A DNA stretch of 64,000 nucleotides from Apteryx mantelli (Eukaryota; Chordata; Aves; Apterygiformes; Apterygidae), in assembly GCF_036417845.1 (NCBI RefSeq), contig NC_089980.1, positions 112,245,169-112,309,168 on the forward strand, in the 5' to 3' direction. The position numbers and the translations under genes are program-made. Positions 38,429-51,209 of the stretch are shown here, in pieces. The notes beneath the pieces are model-generated. The model was not told the origin of the DNA and made no database searches. It worked only from the letters and a program-made list of their open reading frames with translations. The first letter of the stretch is position 1; every line of letters starts with the position of its first letter.

Positions 38429-41400
38429 TTGACTGCTGTGCATATAGCAGCTAGCTATTCGTAAAGCAAAATGGAGCTGGTTTGATAGTAACAATCAGTT
38501 TACATCTTTCTCTGTCAGTTGGGATGGGCAATAACTGCAATGTATCTCTAATCTGTCCCACAGAGTAACTATACCAGAGCTGGGAAGGAAACATGTTTTC
38601 CCTCTCTGACTGTTTTTTGAGATTTAGAAGAAAAAAGAATCAGTTCAGAATTAAAGAGGAAAAATGAAATATTTTTAGTAAAATAAAGTTCAAAATAATA
38701 TTTGAAAAGTCATTCAGGTCAGTCATGTTTGACTGTTTACCTTTTCAGTTTTGCTTATGTGCTCTTATCTGAAAGCAAATGTTCATTTTGAACGGGATGG
38801 ACTGGAATTTTTACTTCTAGAACGACTGAATGAAGTGGTCAAACTGTTTTGGAAAATTTTTCTTTTCAAGTTGAAAAACTTGTGAAATAGTTCACCCTGG
38901 AAGAAAGAAAGAGCTTTCATTTCAGAGCATTGATATTTCCTTCTAAAAAGTTTTCAGCTAAAAATTCCTGACCAGCTACAGTTTGTGCAGTGCACATCCA
39001 GTCCAGTTATGATCTTAAGATGCACTTATGCAACAATGTATTGGTAAATATATAGCTGCTTAGACTTTCAGAGAGGGAGCTGCATGGGAGTAGATTATTG
39101 GCCTAATAAATGAGAGAAACAGCCAAATATTAAAAAAGACAAATTAAAGCCAAAAACAAATTGATTCTGAGTATTTCTGGTCCCATTTGGCTACTCAGTT
39201 AAAAGTACTTCAAAGAGTGTTATTATCAGAGAGGTGCTCAGCACTTTATGAAAATCTCCCTCTCTCAAAAGTGTTTCCTATCGGTTGCCTTAAAATATTT
39301 CCCCAAACTTCTGTTCTTTTGGAGAACCCTGGGTACAATATGCAGATCTATAACCAAAAGGAACCTTACTGTTTCAAAAAAAGGTAATAGAAAGCAAAGT
39401 TTATAATTTTGAAATAAGCTCCAGATTTCTGAGCCTGAAACCCAGGGTCACATTTATCTGTGCTAACACAGCTCTTGGCAAGGGCGTGTAGCACGTCATT
39501 GCATAGTCAAACTTAGCCTCTGGCTTCGAGCAGGCATTTCAATTGCTTGTTCAGTTACTGCAGCCACTCCCTTAGCAGGCTAAACAAAAACCTCCCTAAA
39601 ACAGTTAAAGTTCGGGAGCTCTTGGCAGAGGCTCAGCAGTTTTACATCTTTTGTGCAGATGTCAGTGAGGACCTGCTGCTTTCATGGGGTTGGACATTTC
39701 CAGGGCACCTTGAATTTGGGCCCACCTGGGAGCTCTTTGATAGAGGAATCTTCTGCTATATGTGGCCAGTGAAAAAATATGTGATTGACTCACAGAAATG
39801 AATAAGATGAAATCCTTCCCTGACTCCCTGGTCTGCAGGAGGTGGATATATCTTTCACCATCCTTTCTGGATGGTTTGTCCAGGAGCCCCAGCATTCTAC
39901 TTACTTCCATGGGAAACACCAGCAATCTGCCTCCTTTCTATACTACTGGATTTGCTGTGCTCTCTCTGTGCTATGAGGAGCTGCATGTATCTCTAGCATT
40001 TGTCACCCTATTTTCCTGTCTTGAAAGAAAATTGAAAAAAGAAAAAAAATCAAACACCAGACTGGAATTAATCCTACAAGTGTTAAGCAATGTTGCATAA
40101 AAAGAAACGAACAAAAATTATCCCCTTTATTGCTATGGCAGATTTCTTAAAGCAAAACTGAGCACGCTAATTTAAGAGCACCATTGAAACTAATACAAGG
40201 ATCATTGGATGAGTCATGTAGAAACCTTCTTAGTAAAAACTTCAGAAATCCAAAGTCATTCAGAGCTGTACTGCTGCAAGTGCTGTTAAAAGAGATCTAC
40301 ACAGAACAATTGTTCCCTTCTTTTTCACAGGCCTTTAAAGTTAGAACAAGCCTATTGAAATAAACTTGGTTGTAAGTTATAGAAGTCATTCAGCCAAATA
40401 TCTAAGCTGGATTCACCTCTTTCCTGAAGGTCATAATGTCTATAGCTAAGAAAATGTGAAAGTGGATACATTAAGGGAAAATTTAAGACTTCTTACCAGC
40501 TAGACAGGAAGGAAATGAGACTGCAGCAGTCAGTTGTAAAAGGAGCACAGAAAACATATTGTAACTTGACTCTGCCAAGGTGCAGAAAGGTACATGGAAG
40601 TTGGTTTTTTTTTTTAATTCTTCTTTTTTGCAGTAGGGTTACTGTGTACAGGGAAGAGCAAAATGGACCAGAAACCTGATCAGCAAAAGTCCCACCCAAC
40701 ACCCATTTTATGCGTGTTAATATGGATTAACGTGAGGCTTTCAAGGCTCAAAAATCATCTTGGTTTCTGTCTAGCTAGGAGGGCACTAGAATTGAGTCAG
40801 CTGATAGTATTATGGTTTCTGAGCATTTAAATTCTGTTCTTAGTCACCCCCACAGGGGCCCAGACCTGACAGAGAGTGAATTGTCCCCTCTCTCACACCG
40901 ATTTCCTCCAAGCATCTCAGTTAGGCATTCCTCCAGGTCCATATGTGCTCTCTGAGCATTCCCGGAGGATAAAGGCTCTCTGAAGCTGAGGGGAACCAGC
41001 AGCCTCTCATGGGAGCCTTCCTGCTGAAGCTGAGCAGTTGTGTAGCAAAGGGTTCATCAGGTAAGGATAAGATAGACAGACCTGTGCTATGGCCTTTACA
41101 ACCAGTTCTGCTTCTTTATTTTAGACTAACTGATGCTTGGGAGATACAGAAGTGTAGTCACAAGACTTGTTTGGAAATCAGGTCTTAACTGGTTGCATAA
41201 GAAACCTGTGGAAGAACTGCTGAATCTTAATCTTCCATGTGCTCATCCAGTCCTTTATTTTAAAATACTGTCCATCCTGAAAATCAGGACTTGGAACTGC
41301 CCTCTCCTGGGTGTAAATCAGCATGGAAAATTGCTCAGTGTTATTTAGATGTAGCAGCTGTAAGCTCTAGTATTAGCTGAAGGTAATGAATATATTAGTA

Positions 41401-41789
41401 ACTGTGTTTTACATGAGGCAGGATCCATTCATTCACACTACTTTTATTTTGTGATTCATCTATAGTTTTTAATCTATAAAGGGAATATGCATCAGGTCCA
41501 AGGGGCGGGGGGGGGAAGAGGTTTGAAAGAGCATGTCAGCAGGTTCGTATTTTCTATACCCTTTCTTCTGATGATCTTCCTTTTATGCCTGCATCATCAT
41601 CATACTGAAAGTAAATTAATTACATGTTTCCTAAGTATAACTTCATATAATTGATTACTAGCTAAAGTAAACCTCAAGGAAAGCTCTGTTCTTAATTTTG
41701 AAGGTCAGTAAAGAAACATCCAAAAAAGAGAGGACTGCTTATTAATGTGCTCTTAATTCTGAGGCATTTTACTACCCTGTCAGGTCAAA

Positions 41790-41880
41790 TATATAAATAT
41801 TAGTATTTATTATTTATATAATAAGTATTATAAGTATAAATTATAAGTATAAATAACATAACACTATACATACATAATCA
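41790..41880. repeat. AT-rich low-complexity tract
   Basis: TATTTATTATTTATATAATA followed by imperfect copies of a TATAAGTATAAAT unit. Confidence 0.8.
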
Positions 41881-44501
41881 GTTATCATCTGAAGACTACT
41901 ATCAAACCAACACATCGATACCAAATTTTAGAAACTGTGGATGGCCTAAATGCCAGCTTCGTCACCTCTTCTATGGTTGAGTCTCTACTGCCAACAGGAA
42001 AGAACAGAGATACCTGAGCAAGCGTTGAACTATTACACTTTAGATATTTTAGCAATCTCATTATAACTGCAAAGTTGGGTACAGCTTGACTATTTCTCTG
42101 ATGTATCATTATGATTCTCAGCAGTCACTCTGCTGACATGTCGTACCCATAAATGCATGGGTAGCAATGTGGTGAGAGAAGGAATTTCTTTCAGGAAATG
42201 AGGCAAAACTGAAGGCCTGGTCATTTATCTTGATTGTGTGTGTGAAATTTTCATCAGAGAGAGCAACACTGTGGACCAGTCTTGTTTGAGACTTCCCAGA
42301 GCTGTTTACAAGAGTAGAGCTGTTAACTTACCTTACTGATAAGGCCAGATTCCTATTTCTTATGGCTGTATGTTGCTTTGAATTGCCAACTGGAGAAGTG
42401 ACAAATGGCATCCTTCTTCCCTTCTCCTCCCTCCTGACCCCTTCTCCCTGCCACATCAGTCTGTTCCCAGTGGAAAAGGAACTTCAAAAATATCACTGGG
42501 TAGGAGGAAGACTTTTACATTTTTTTCTCTTTATGTGATATTCTGGAAGATGTCTCGGTTTCTTAGACAGCCTACCTGCCAGGAGTAGAAATCCCCTGAG
42601 ACCTGCTGTGACTCACAACGCCAGCACCGAGAGAGAAGATTTTGGAACCTGCTAGTGTGTTAGTCAGAACAGAATGCGATTCATTCAACTCTGAATTTGA
42701 GCTCTATACATAAAAAAAATAGAAGCCATTAGAGGGAGGATATTGAACTGTTGAGGAGAGGACCTGCCCAGAGACCATTTGGACAGGAACTGCCCATCCA
42801 GTTGTGGAGAAGCATTCAAAATGCCAAGAGAGGTTTTCTTCTGGCACTGCTCAGTGAATACATTGAGCACTGTGCCAGTACCATAACCGCCTCTCCAGAG
42901 CGGTGCTCTGCACGGGCAAACTCAGCTGTTCGCTTTCCTAAATAGCAGATGATTGAAGCTTTTGAAATTTTCTGAGTTTTGTGTTTTAAGACTAATGAAG
43001 CAGGTAATTACGGTACTCAGTATGAAAGTCTGGCCTGTGCTTTACAATGTTTTAAGCTGTCATCTTATTTTGCTACTTCAAAGCGCTACAGATTTGGTTT
43101 GCTGCTGACAGTGAATTAAAATATGCCAACGTACACTTTGGTTGCCTTGGGCAGATGAAGAGACTAATATCTTTTTTCTCTTCTCTGAATTTTTTCCCCA
43201 TTTAATTAAGAGATTAAGAGACGTGTATTCGAGTATTATGATATAAATACTTTGACTCATATTTTTTCTCACATTAGAACATTTCTAAAGAGTTCAAGGG
43301 CGTAATTGTTCTGGCTTCTCAAATAATAGGAAAAAAGTATTTAATTATTTGTGAAAGAACACACTAACATATGCTGCATGAAATACTTCTTGATACATGA
43401 GCTAGCTAAAGTTTGCAAGGTCAGGTCTTTTGTGTTTCCTATAATTTTGGAGCCTAAGGCAGTTGTGGCAATGAAGGGAGTTATTTAAAATTCAAAGGAA
43501 GAGGATTTATTCATTAATAAAAGGTGTTTGATCTTGGGGGAAAAAAAATAAAATTTATTTAGAAAAAAATAAACTAATGCATTATTCCTGTTCTAATATG
43601 ATCTATATCTAATTTATTTATTACCCAGACTTTCTAAGACTTATCATCTGAAGAACTCAATACTTTCGTGATATTCTTTTGAAAATAAACTCTACAAGTT
43701 GTCTGTGTGACCAAAATTTGGTATGCAATTCCCGAGAAAGCAGCCCATTCTGAAGCACAGGCAGTACTCTGGCACGCATCCTAGGAAATTCACTCAAAGT
43801 AGGTGACTGAGGGAATCTTTTCCCAAAATCACACAAGTAATTTGCAGACTTTACAGATTTTAACAGTATTTATCTATCTCCCATAGAAATCAATAAGAGT
43901 TAAGTATGTTGAATCTTTTCAAAATGTCATGCTTGCCTGCAAAAAAAGGAGTCCAGATACAGTGTTAAAAAAAAAGAACACCCAGAAACAAAACCTATCT
44001 ATCTCAGTGATTTTTAAAATGGGACTTGGATTTCATAATCCCTGGCATAATTTTTGATATTTTACTTCAAAACTGAGTATGGGGGATTCGTACTATACAC
44101 TATTGTTTATTTTTTTCTGCTGATACTAGTTCTATGCAAGCAGATTTGTGCCACTCTTTATAAAAGTGTATACCCCAGTGTAATGTTCACTCTTTTTTGA
44201 TGAGGTTAAATAGTGCTTGCTCAAGGAAATGCAAATGAAGTAAATGTTGATTGAATTTAGACTGTCAACTATCAACTTAATTTGCTATTAATCTCTCAAG
44301 GTCATGAGATTAACATTGTTATAAATAATTGATCTGAAAATAATTCCAACAAATTATTGGATTGTGAACTGAATAAAATTTTGCTTGTTTACCCAAAGAT
44401 TAAATACTGCAAATTTTTCTCTACTGAGAAATTCCTCTCTTTTAAATTGTAGAACACTGCTGGATATGGTTGTTGTCTTTCAAGCTGATCAAGTTCAAAA
44501 A

Positions 44502-44561
44502 ATATATATATGTATGTGTGTGTGTGTGTGTGTGCACGCGCATGTGAGAGAGAGAGAGAGA
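44502..44561. repeat. Compound AT / GT / GA microsatellite
   Basis: Consecutive (AT)n, (GT)n, a short GCACGCGCATGT bridge, and (GA)n. Confidence 0.97.
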
Positions 44562-45214
44562 AACCTTCAAAATGAGGCAAACCTAGTCAATGTGTTCAAT
44601 ATTAGCTTTGTAATAGGTGATATTCTTCAGGAAAAAATTATATTTTGTTGTAGATTATGTTTTAAAAGTCCCACAGAAGGGTGAATGAAATAATGCAACA
44701 AATGGGGGGGTTAAACACGAGTCTTTGAAAAGTGGACTAGAAGACCAGTGTAATAGGTGTAACTTGAACAACTAAGTGTTCAGTGGAGAAGTAAAAACAA
44801 TATGTAGCTCAGAGGCCACAGCGGGGGAAGCCGTGTGAGCACTGTATGAGCCACAGAAGTGCCCTCTGTTTTACTTTGGTAAAGTTTTCATAGCTTTTTG
44901 TTCCCTGGCCATGTCTGTCAAAAAAAAAAAAAAAGTACAAAGATGCTCCAGGCAAAACTTTCAGTTTGTTAATAATCTCCTGAAAGCTTGATACTTTATT
45001 GTTTTGGAAGTTTTATTGCTTCAAGTCTGCACCGGGGGTATGACAAAATGGTAAGAAAATAAAGTTAAAAAAGCCGGATTGTAGAACATGCATTCTTGAA
45101 AACTGTTGAGGGAGGCATGCATCTCTTGCATCTTATTTCTTCCTAGTAAATGAGAATGAAACTATTTAGATCCATGAATTGTGATACTATCTCTGCCCGG
45201 TCATTTAAAGCATC

Positions 45215-45237
45215 AAAGGACAATTGCATTGTCCTTT
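45215..45237. other. Perfect hairpin, 10-bp stem
   Basis: AAAGGACAAT and ATTGTCCTTT separated by TGC. A looser GCATC / GATGC pair flanks it (45210-45214 and 45252-45256). Confidence 0.7.
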
Positions 45238-47989
45238 GGACAATGACAGAGATGCTTCACTGTGAGTTACTTGACTGAAAAAAGCATGTGTTCAGGGATA
45301 TTTCTCCAGAATATTCCCCCAGCCTCCAGAAATTTGCAGAAACCATGTGATTCAGAGATGAGTTTCAGTGAAATAATTAGAAGACTGAGGTTTACTTATT
45401 TAATTATCAAATAATCAATGACAGATGTTGTCCTCATAAAGCCTGTTTATGTGGGGTATGAAAACAAAATCTGCTGACAATCAGGTTTCTGATCTTCCCA
45501 ATTCTTTTTTCCTCTAATTCCTTGTGCTTTTTCCCCTGACTCCTTGGCCTGCTAGGAAGAGGAGAGAACAGGGGATGTGACTCCTGAGGCACGTATGACA
45601 CTTGCACAGCACTTTTCTGCCTGTCAGGGTTGTTAGTGTGATAAGCTCAGTAGATGACAATCATCTGCCTCCCTATGGCTTATATTGATCGCTATATTGC
45701 TTTTAATTAGGGAAAACCTTCAGGAGGAGTTTGAGTGCACCCAGACCCCAGACCCTGGCAGCCTTGGTGACTCTCCACTGCAGACTGAGTCCTCAGCATC
45801 GTGTGGAGACAGACTTCAGCAAGCCCAGCTTGTTACAGCTTGTCCCACCTGGGCAAGTACTGAGATATTTTTATTTTTAGGAGCAAGTAGGATGGAACAA
45901 TTGTGAAGACAGTGGCTGATGGGTTTGAAACTGGCCATTGCACACTAACAGTAGTGATTATTCTTTTTCTGTTATTGAAGCATTGACTACTTACTGATAT
46001 TTATCGCAACACAGTGCCCCAAATGCCACTAGTTTTAGACAAAATAGCTGTGTGTCTCAAATACAGTGTAAAAGTTGGTCATTTTTGATACATATAAGAA
46101 AAAGCTGTTTATTATATACAGAGATCTGCACTATCAAAACTGGCAATTTTAGAGGCACTTAACAGAAACAGGATTTTGAGCTAGCGCATGCTTGCTCTTC
46201 CGCTAAACAAGATCCAGGAAAGGGATCACTCAGTGCAGCTGCTGTGCCTTTGGCTCGCAGCTGGGGGACAGAGATGGCAGCACCAGCTCGGCTATGCCAC
46301 AGTCTTTGAGATCCAGGTAGTTCTACAATAAATTTTGTTCTAATTACTCTAATTTTCAACAACCCATTCAGTCAAAAATTGACACATTTTCAATAATGAA
46401 TGACACACAAGTACTTCACTCTCAGATATCCCCAGCTAATGTGATTCAGTCTTGGCTTCATTTGGCTATAGGCACGGCTTCCAATTCAAACCAATTGATA
46501 CTTCCAGAAGATTAAAGGGTTGGGGTTTTCTAGTATTTACTTAGTGAAGCTCAAAATGCTGCAGACAGAGTTGCTGGCAGGGTAAGTGTAGGCTGGACAT
46601 AAATTAAAGAAATTGAGGAAGGAAGGGAGAAGAGATGGGAATTACAATATATTCTTGTATGTGGTAACCAGGAAAAGGTTTGAGGTCAATTAACTGAGAT
46701 GAATTTTACTTTTATTTCTATATAAGTAGAAGCTCCTACATAAGTAAGAGCCTCAGTACCATTCATTTAGGTATATGCATGTGTGTCTGCATATACATCT
46801 CCATAACCCCAGGCACCAAGGTCTTCATTTGTAGTAGCTGAAAAGCTGCCTCATCATTTCATAATCTTTGTCCTTTTCTTTTTCCCTCCTCTCCTACTCT
46901 TAATTTCCTTCAACCATAATGTCTAAATATAGACTGTAACTGTTCAGGAAAGGTTTCTGTGTTTCCTACTTGCTTTTTAAAAGCACTAAGCACATATTTG
47001 GGATTCAAAATCAATTCCTCATTAGCCATTCAGTATTAGTATACACTCATGCATAGAGTAGTCATCAGAAGCTAATTCACGTGAGCCATGTGATGGAAGT
47101 GAATTTTTCAGAAGCATTTACAAGGCAAGAGGTAGGCAAACAGATTTCTGGTGGATGTTTCATATAAATGAGAAGCAGGAAATTGAGGTGGAGATGGAAG
47201 GAGGAAATGGAAAAGACTATTGAACCTGACTGCTAGCGAGGTAGAATAAACAGGAAGGCAAACAAATCAGAAATGTCAGAGCAAGGAAGTGATACAAGGC
47301 TCTGAAAGTAAACACAGGATGCTAATGGTTGATCTGATCCTGTTTGATTTTTGATCTAGCTTGTTGCTACCTGTATTCTATTTCAGAAATTTTACATTAA
47401 AGTGATGTCAGCTCTGATCCTTTATCTGTTGGTTGGATGGTTTGTTGATCCTGTACATGACACAGCTAAAGATGTTACAATTCTGCAAAGACCTATGCAT
47501 CCACACACATCCGTGAGACCTAAATTTATAACATGCTACTCAACAGATTTGATGTCAGCGTTTTTTTAAAAGATGTTCTACACTTTGAAATGAAAAATGT
47601 TACTAATAGTGCAAGGCAGTGAAAACAAGAACACAGAAATGAGCTGAGCTTTAAAAGAAACATTTTATTTGGTAAAAAATAAAAGTAATAAATTATTTCA
47701 AGACAAATTTTGGTTTGTATCTGTACATACACAGTACATCCATAACATAGCTACTATGTAATCCAGGAATTCCATCTGAGAAAACGGATTTATATATTAA
47801 GTAACAATTTTAAATGAAACCAGGACATTCTTATACATCTGTCAGTATCGAAGTCAACTTAACAGAAATCCTTTTTTTTTTCTTCCAGAAGTTTTAAAAT
47901 TCTTTCTTTTCTCCTTTGGAGTCAGTAATACCTCTTCTGGGTCTTGTGTGTTTGTAACACGCCTTGTGTTTCTTTTACATTATCTAGAT

Positions 47990-48295
47990 CAGTGTTTCTC
48001 AGCTGTTTTTAACCGAAGACCAGATAATTTTTTTTTTTTTTTTTAAACCCAAGGACCACTTCTATAGCATTGGTGTACCAGCTTCCATTTTCAGCAGGCA
48101 AAAATTACATTGTGAATGTCATTTATGGCTTTATCTTCTGATTTTGCTTCCTGCCTTTCCTCTATGTGGAAATATGTGCAGATGCTTTTCTGTTTTGTCT
48201 AGTTGATTTTTTTTTTTCTTAGTTATTTGAACTCACTTCCATGCCACCTTCTGAAATCTGATGGATTGCCATGGATCCACAGGGATCCTGCACTG
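47990..48295. mobile_element. Probable non-autonomous hAT-type DNA transposon remnant
   Basis: The left end is CAGTGTTTCTCAG, close to the terminal inverted repeat of hAT (Charlie-like) elements, immediately preceded by ATCTAGAT (47982-47989), a typical hAT 8-bp target. About 300 bp to the right is a GCCATGGATCCACAGGGATC segment and CACTG (48291-48295), then GGTCTAGA two bases on. The right inverted repeat is badly decayed, so the assignment rests on the left end and the TCTAGA flanks. A T-rich run at 48028-48044 lies inside. Confidence 0.45.
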
Positions 48296-50231
48296 AGGGT
48301 CTAGACCCTAAAATCAGAACCATATTTTTACACCAGCTTATGAAAGAGTTGGAAGAAACATGTCTGCTATGGTGTGTCAAAATCAGACATGGCCCAAAGA
48401 TGACAACAAAATCATATATTTAACACTTTCCCAAAATATGCAAGCTGGTTCTTGTAAGACTTTGCTGAGGTTTTTTTTACACCAAAATCTAACAAAGCAC
48501 ATAAATGTACGCCTGGCATTATGCTTTAACTTTATCTTGGGACTGCCTAGTTTAAAGGTGTGTTTAATGTTTCATTGGATCGGTTGTTCAGGGCTTATCC
48601 GAAGGCCTAGGAAGCTGCAGGCAATCAGTTTGAATTTTGAGCACGTTCATTGCTAAATGAGGCAAGAGCAGACACTGTACAACAGCTATGTATGAGTCCC
48701 GTTTCGAATGTTAGTAAATGAGTTACATTTGTTTCTTAAACACAATAAAATCTTGCCGCTGGCGCTTAGTCTTTAAAATATTTCTGCTTGGACTGTCATA
48801 AATTCTGTGTGCTTCAGAGGCACAAGAAGTAATTTTTTTCATCTATATTTACATAGGGAAGCAACACTATCAAAATTAGCATATATCATGGGCCTCTTAT
48901 CAGAAATGTTTATTGTTCCTCCCAAAATCTTTTGCATTTATCCATGGAGTTTTTAGTTGTGCTAACACATATGGTGGGAGAAAGATGCATCATGTTCACA
49001 GAATCCAGCGGTTTCTTCCTGGGGGATTTCCAGTCATTTTTATTAAACTAGATCCTCTTCCAGAAATACACAAAGATATTTTCAAAGTATCCAAAGAATT
49101 GATTTGGTAATATAGCACCCTAAATCCTACTGGATTTTCAGAAAGAAGACTTGGCCACTTCTTCAAATGTGGCAATATATGAAAACTGTTTTTTCATAGC
49201 TCCAAGCAAGAAGAGGATCAGACAAAACTTAACTAGTCAATGTTACCAAAGGAGAAATCCTAACTAGAAGCTTTGATTAGAGCAAACTCCCTCCATTCTG
49301 AGCTAACCAAGAGCAAAGTTTTTCTTCTATCTCCTTTCTCAAGACAGGACCTAGGTCTGAGAACACGTGACCCCTTGGGGTCACGTCGAAATGTGAAGAA
49401 AGGAGGCTTAACTGTAACCCTTAGCTTTGAGTTAAAAACTGAAAAAAATCACTCTTTTGAAAGGTACTAAGACAGCTGTAAGTGCCTGTATGAAAAAGAG
49501 AATGAAACGGCAAGGCGGCCTTTTGCGCAGTGCTGCCTCCTCCCTTCTCACAGGGGTGCTAATGGGATATGTACTCATGCAAGGGAAGACAAAAACAGGA
49601 GTAACATGGCTGAACAACCAGTGAACGACTGCAGCTTTTTGTTGTTCTAACTCTCTTGACTTAAATGGAAATAAACTAAAATATCACAGTATCCAAGATA
49701 TGAACTAGCCCATCTGTCCAGCACAATATTGATATGGGGAATACATTACAGTAAGCACCACAATAACCTTACTGATCTCTGCGTATGTATACTTACAGTT
49801 GCAAAGCTACGTATTAGTTGTACAGCTTGTTGTACAGAAAAAAGAATGCTACAGATGAACACAAATAGTATTTATCGTACAGCTTCATGGAGCTGTTTTA
49901 AAATTTATTTTTACATAGTCTCGCAACAGATTTTGGTATTATTTTCCATATGACTCCTTTTATAAATGATGACATTTCCTAATACATTTTAGAAAGCTGA
50001 AAAATGGTAAAACACAGTTTTTCTCTGAACAATATTATCTCTTCAGCTATTAATGGACAAATGTCTATCACCTGATAAGCTTAGTCTTATTTTTCACTCT
50101 CAAGATTTGTAAGAAATAATATTACCCTCATGTTAGACAGCTGTAAATTCAATTCATCTTAATTTTTAAGCTCTCTTTACATCTAGTTCATATTTGTTAG
50201 CATGCATAGAGAGTACAGTTCTTTAGGCAAG
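48296..50231. other. Intergenic, downstream of FAM83B
   Basis: Contains a perfect palindrome at 49365-49386. No coding sequence is supported. If the FAM83B transcript runs past the signals at 50.2-50.35 kb, this would be 3' UTR. Confidence 0.6.
49365..49386. other. Perfect 10-bp-arm palindrome containing CACGTG
   Basis: ACGTGACCCC, TT, GGGGTCACGT. The left arm with the preceding C forms an E-box core CACGTG. Could be a protein-binding site or a chance hairpin. Confidence 0.6.
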
Positions 50232-50352
50232 TTTATTAAAAAAGGATAATAACATTTTGCAATCTGAGAAGCAGTATAAACTTTATTACAAGGCTGAAGA
50301 AATGAAGCAATTTATTCACGGGGTATTACGACTGCACGTGGTGTGGTTTATT
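50232..50352 (-). terminator. Cluster of four AATAAA polyadenylation signals
   Basis: Four canonical hexamers lie within 121 bp in the minus-strand sense, the first downstream of the FAM83B stop. Clustering and orientation fit a cleavage and polyadenylation region. AATAAA is common in AT-rich DNA, so this is only suggestive. Confidence 0.4.
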
Positions 50353-51144
50353 TACGATGTGAATGCACTGCACACCGTACGAGGGGTCTGCATCTACTGA
50401 CACTGCTTGCTGCACAGCCTTACGCTGCCCACTGTGCTCCTGACAGCCACCTCCGCCCTTCCACAGTTCTCATCAGCTTTCACATAGGCACCGTCTTTGA
50501 TCCATTATGATGCCAATAAAGCTCCATTTAATGTGGAAATGACACATAATTTTTTATGGATTTCGCAAGTCCCAAGCCATTTGGCCAAATGACTGTCATG
50601 CACAGTAATTGCTATTACTTCACAGCCTTACAAAACTGGGAGTGCATTGGGCGTGCCTGGAGTGTAACTAACATGCAATGCGTAAAGCATTGCTTTTATG
50701 GCAAATGAAACAAAATGCATCTCCTTGGGAAAAGGAGGACCATCAAGAAAAGCTTGGGAAAAGACAGTGCGAAAATATAAATTACATTTTTCCCTCCAAA
50801 AATGTGCATATCACTTTCTTGTTCAAGATGAGGATGCAGGTATCTATTCTTTTTTCTACTTCTCCATTTTATCCTGTTAAATAATCAGATTCACCACAGA
50901 CACAAGGCAAATCAGATATGAATGGAAGAACATTGTTTTCCCACCTTTAACAAAAAAATCTGGAGAAAATGTGATACAGTTGGTCCTTGCAGCAGCTGCC
51001 CCATAGAGCTCCCTGCTGTGCTCCCCCAGCTCTGAAGAAGTAGCTGTATTCCTGCTATATTCCCTGGAATCGGAGCCTCATGCTCCTCAGGCAGCATCCT
51101 GCCTTGTAACATTTCTAAAATAGCAGTGCCAGTACATTAAGAGT

Positions 51145-51209
51145 CTGATCCAACTTCCATTGAGGTCAGTGGAGGTCTTTTTCATTCATTTCAGTTAATG
51201 TTGGATCAG
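51145..51209. repeat. Fold-back (palindromic) interspersed repeat copy
   Basis: CTGATCCAAC at 51145-51154 pairs perfectly with GTTGGATCAG at 51200-51209. The inner arms (CATTGAGGTCAGTGG and CATTTCAGTTAATG) are weaker complements. The TGATCCAA...CCATTGA-GTCAATGG...TTGGATCA pattern is a common sauropsid fold-back repeat; I do not know its library name. Confidence 0.5.

Larger units (their letters stand above)
38429..47981. other. Long intergenic stretch
   Basis: Holds the AT-rich tract at 41.8 kb, the compound microsatellite at 44.5 kb and a perfect hairpin at 45215-45237. A short possible fold-back repeat scrap (CTCCCATAGAAATCAATAAG) lies near 43879. No gene is supported. Confidence 0.65.

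Noticed and set aside
45685-45906. Possible exon with GC-richer, coding-like composition
   Set aside because: Weak acceptor, no proper donor (GCAAGT only), and no recognised protein similarity.
1-50231. Exons of the neighbouring gene expected downstream of FAM83B in other vertebrates (HCRTR2)
   Set aside because: I looked for the long first coding exon of this receptor on the minus strand and saw no matching open frame. It presumably lies to the left of the window.
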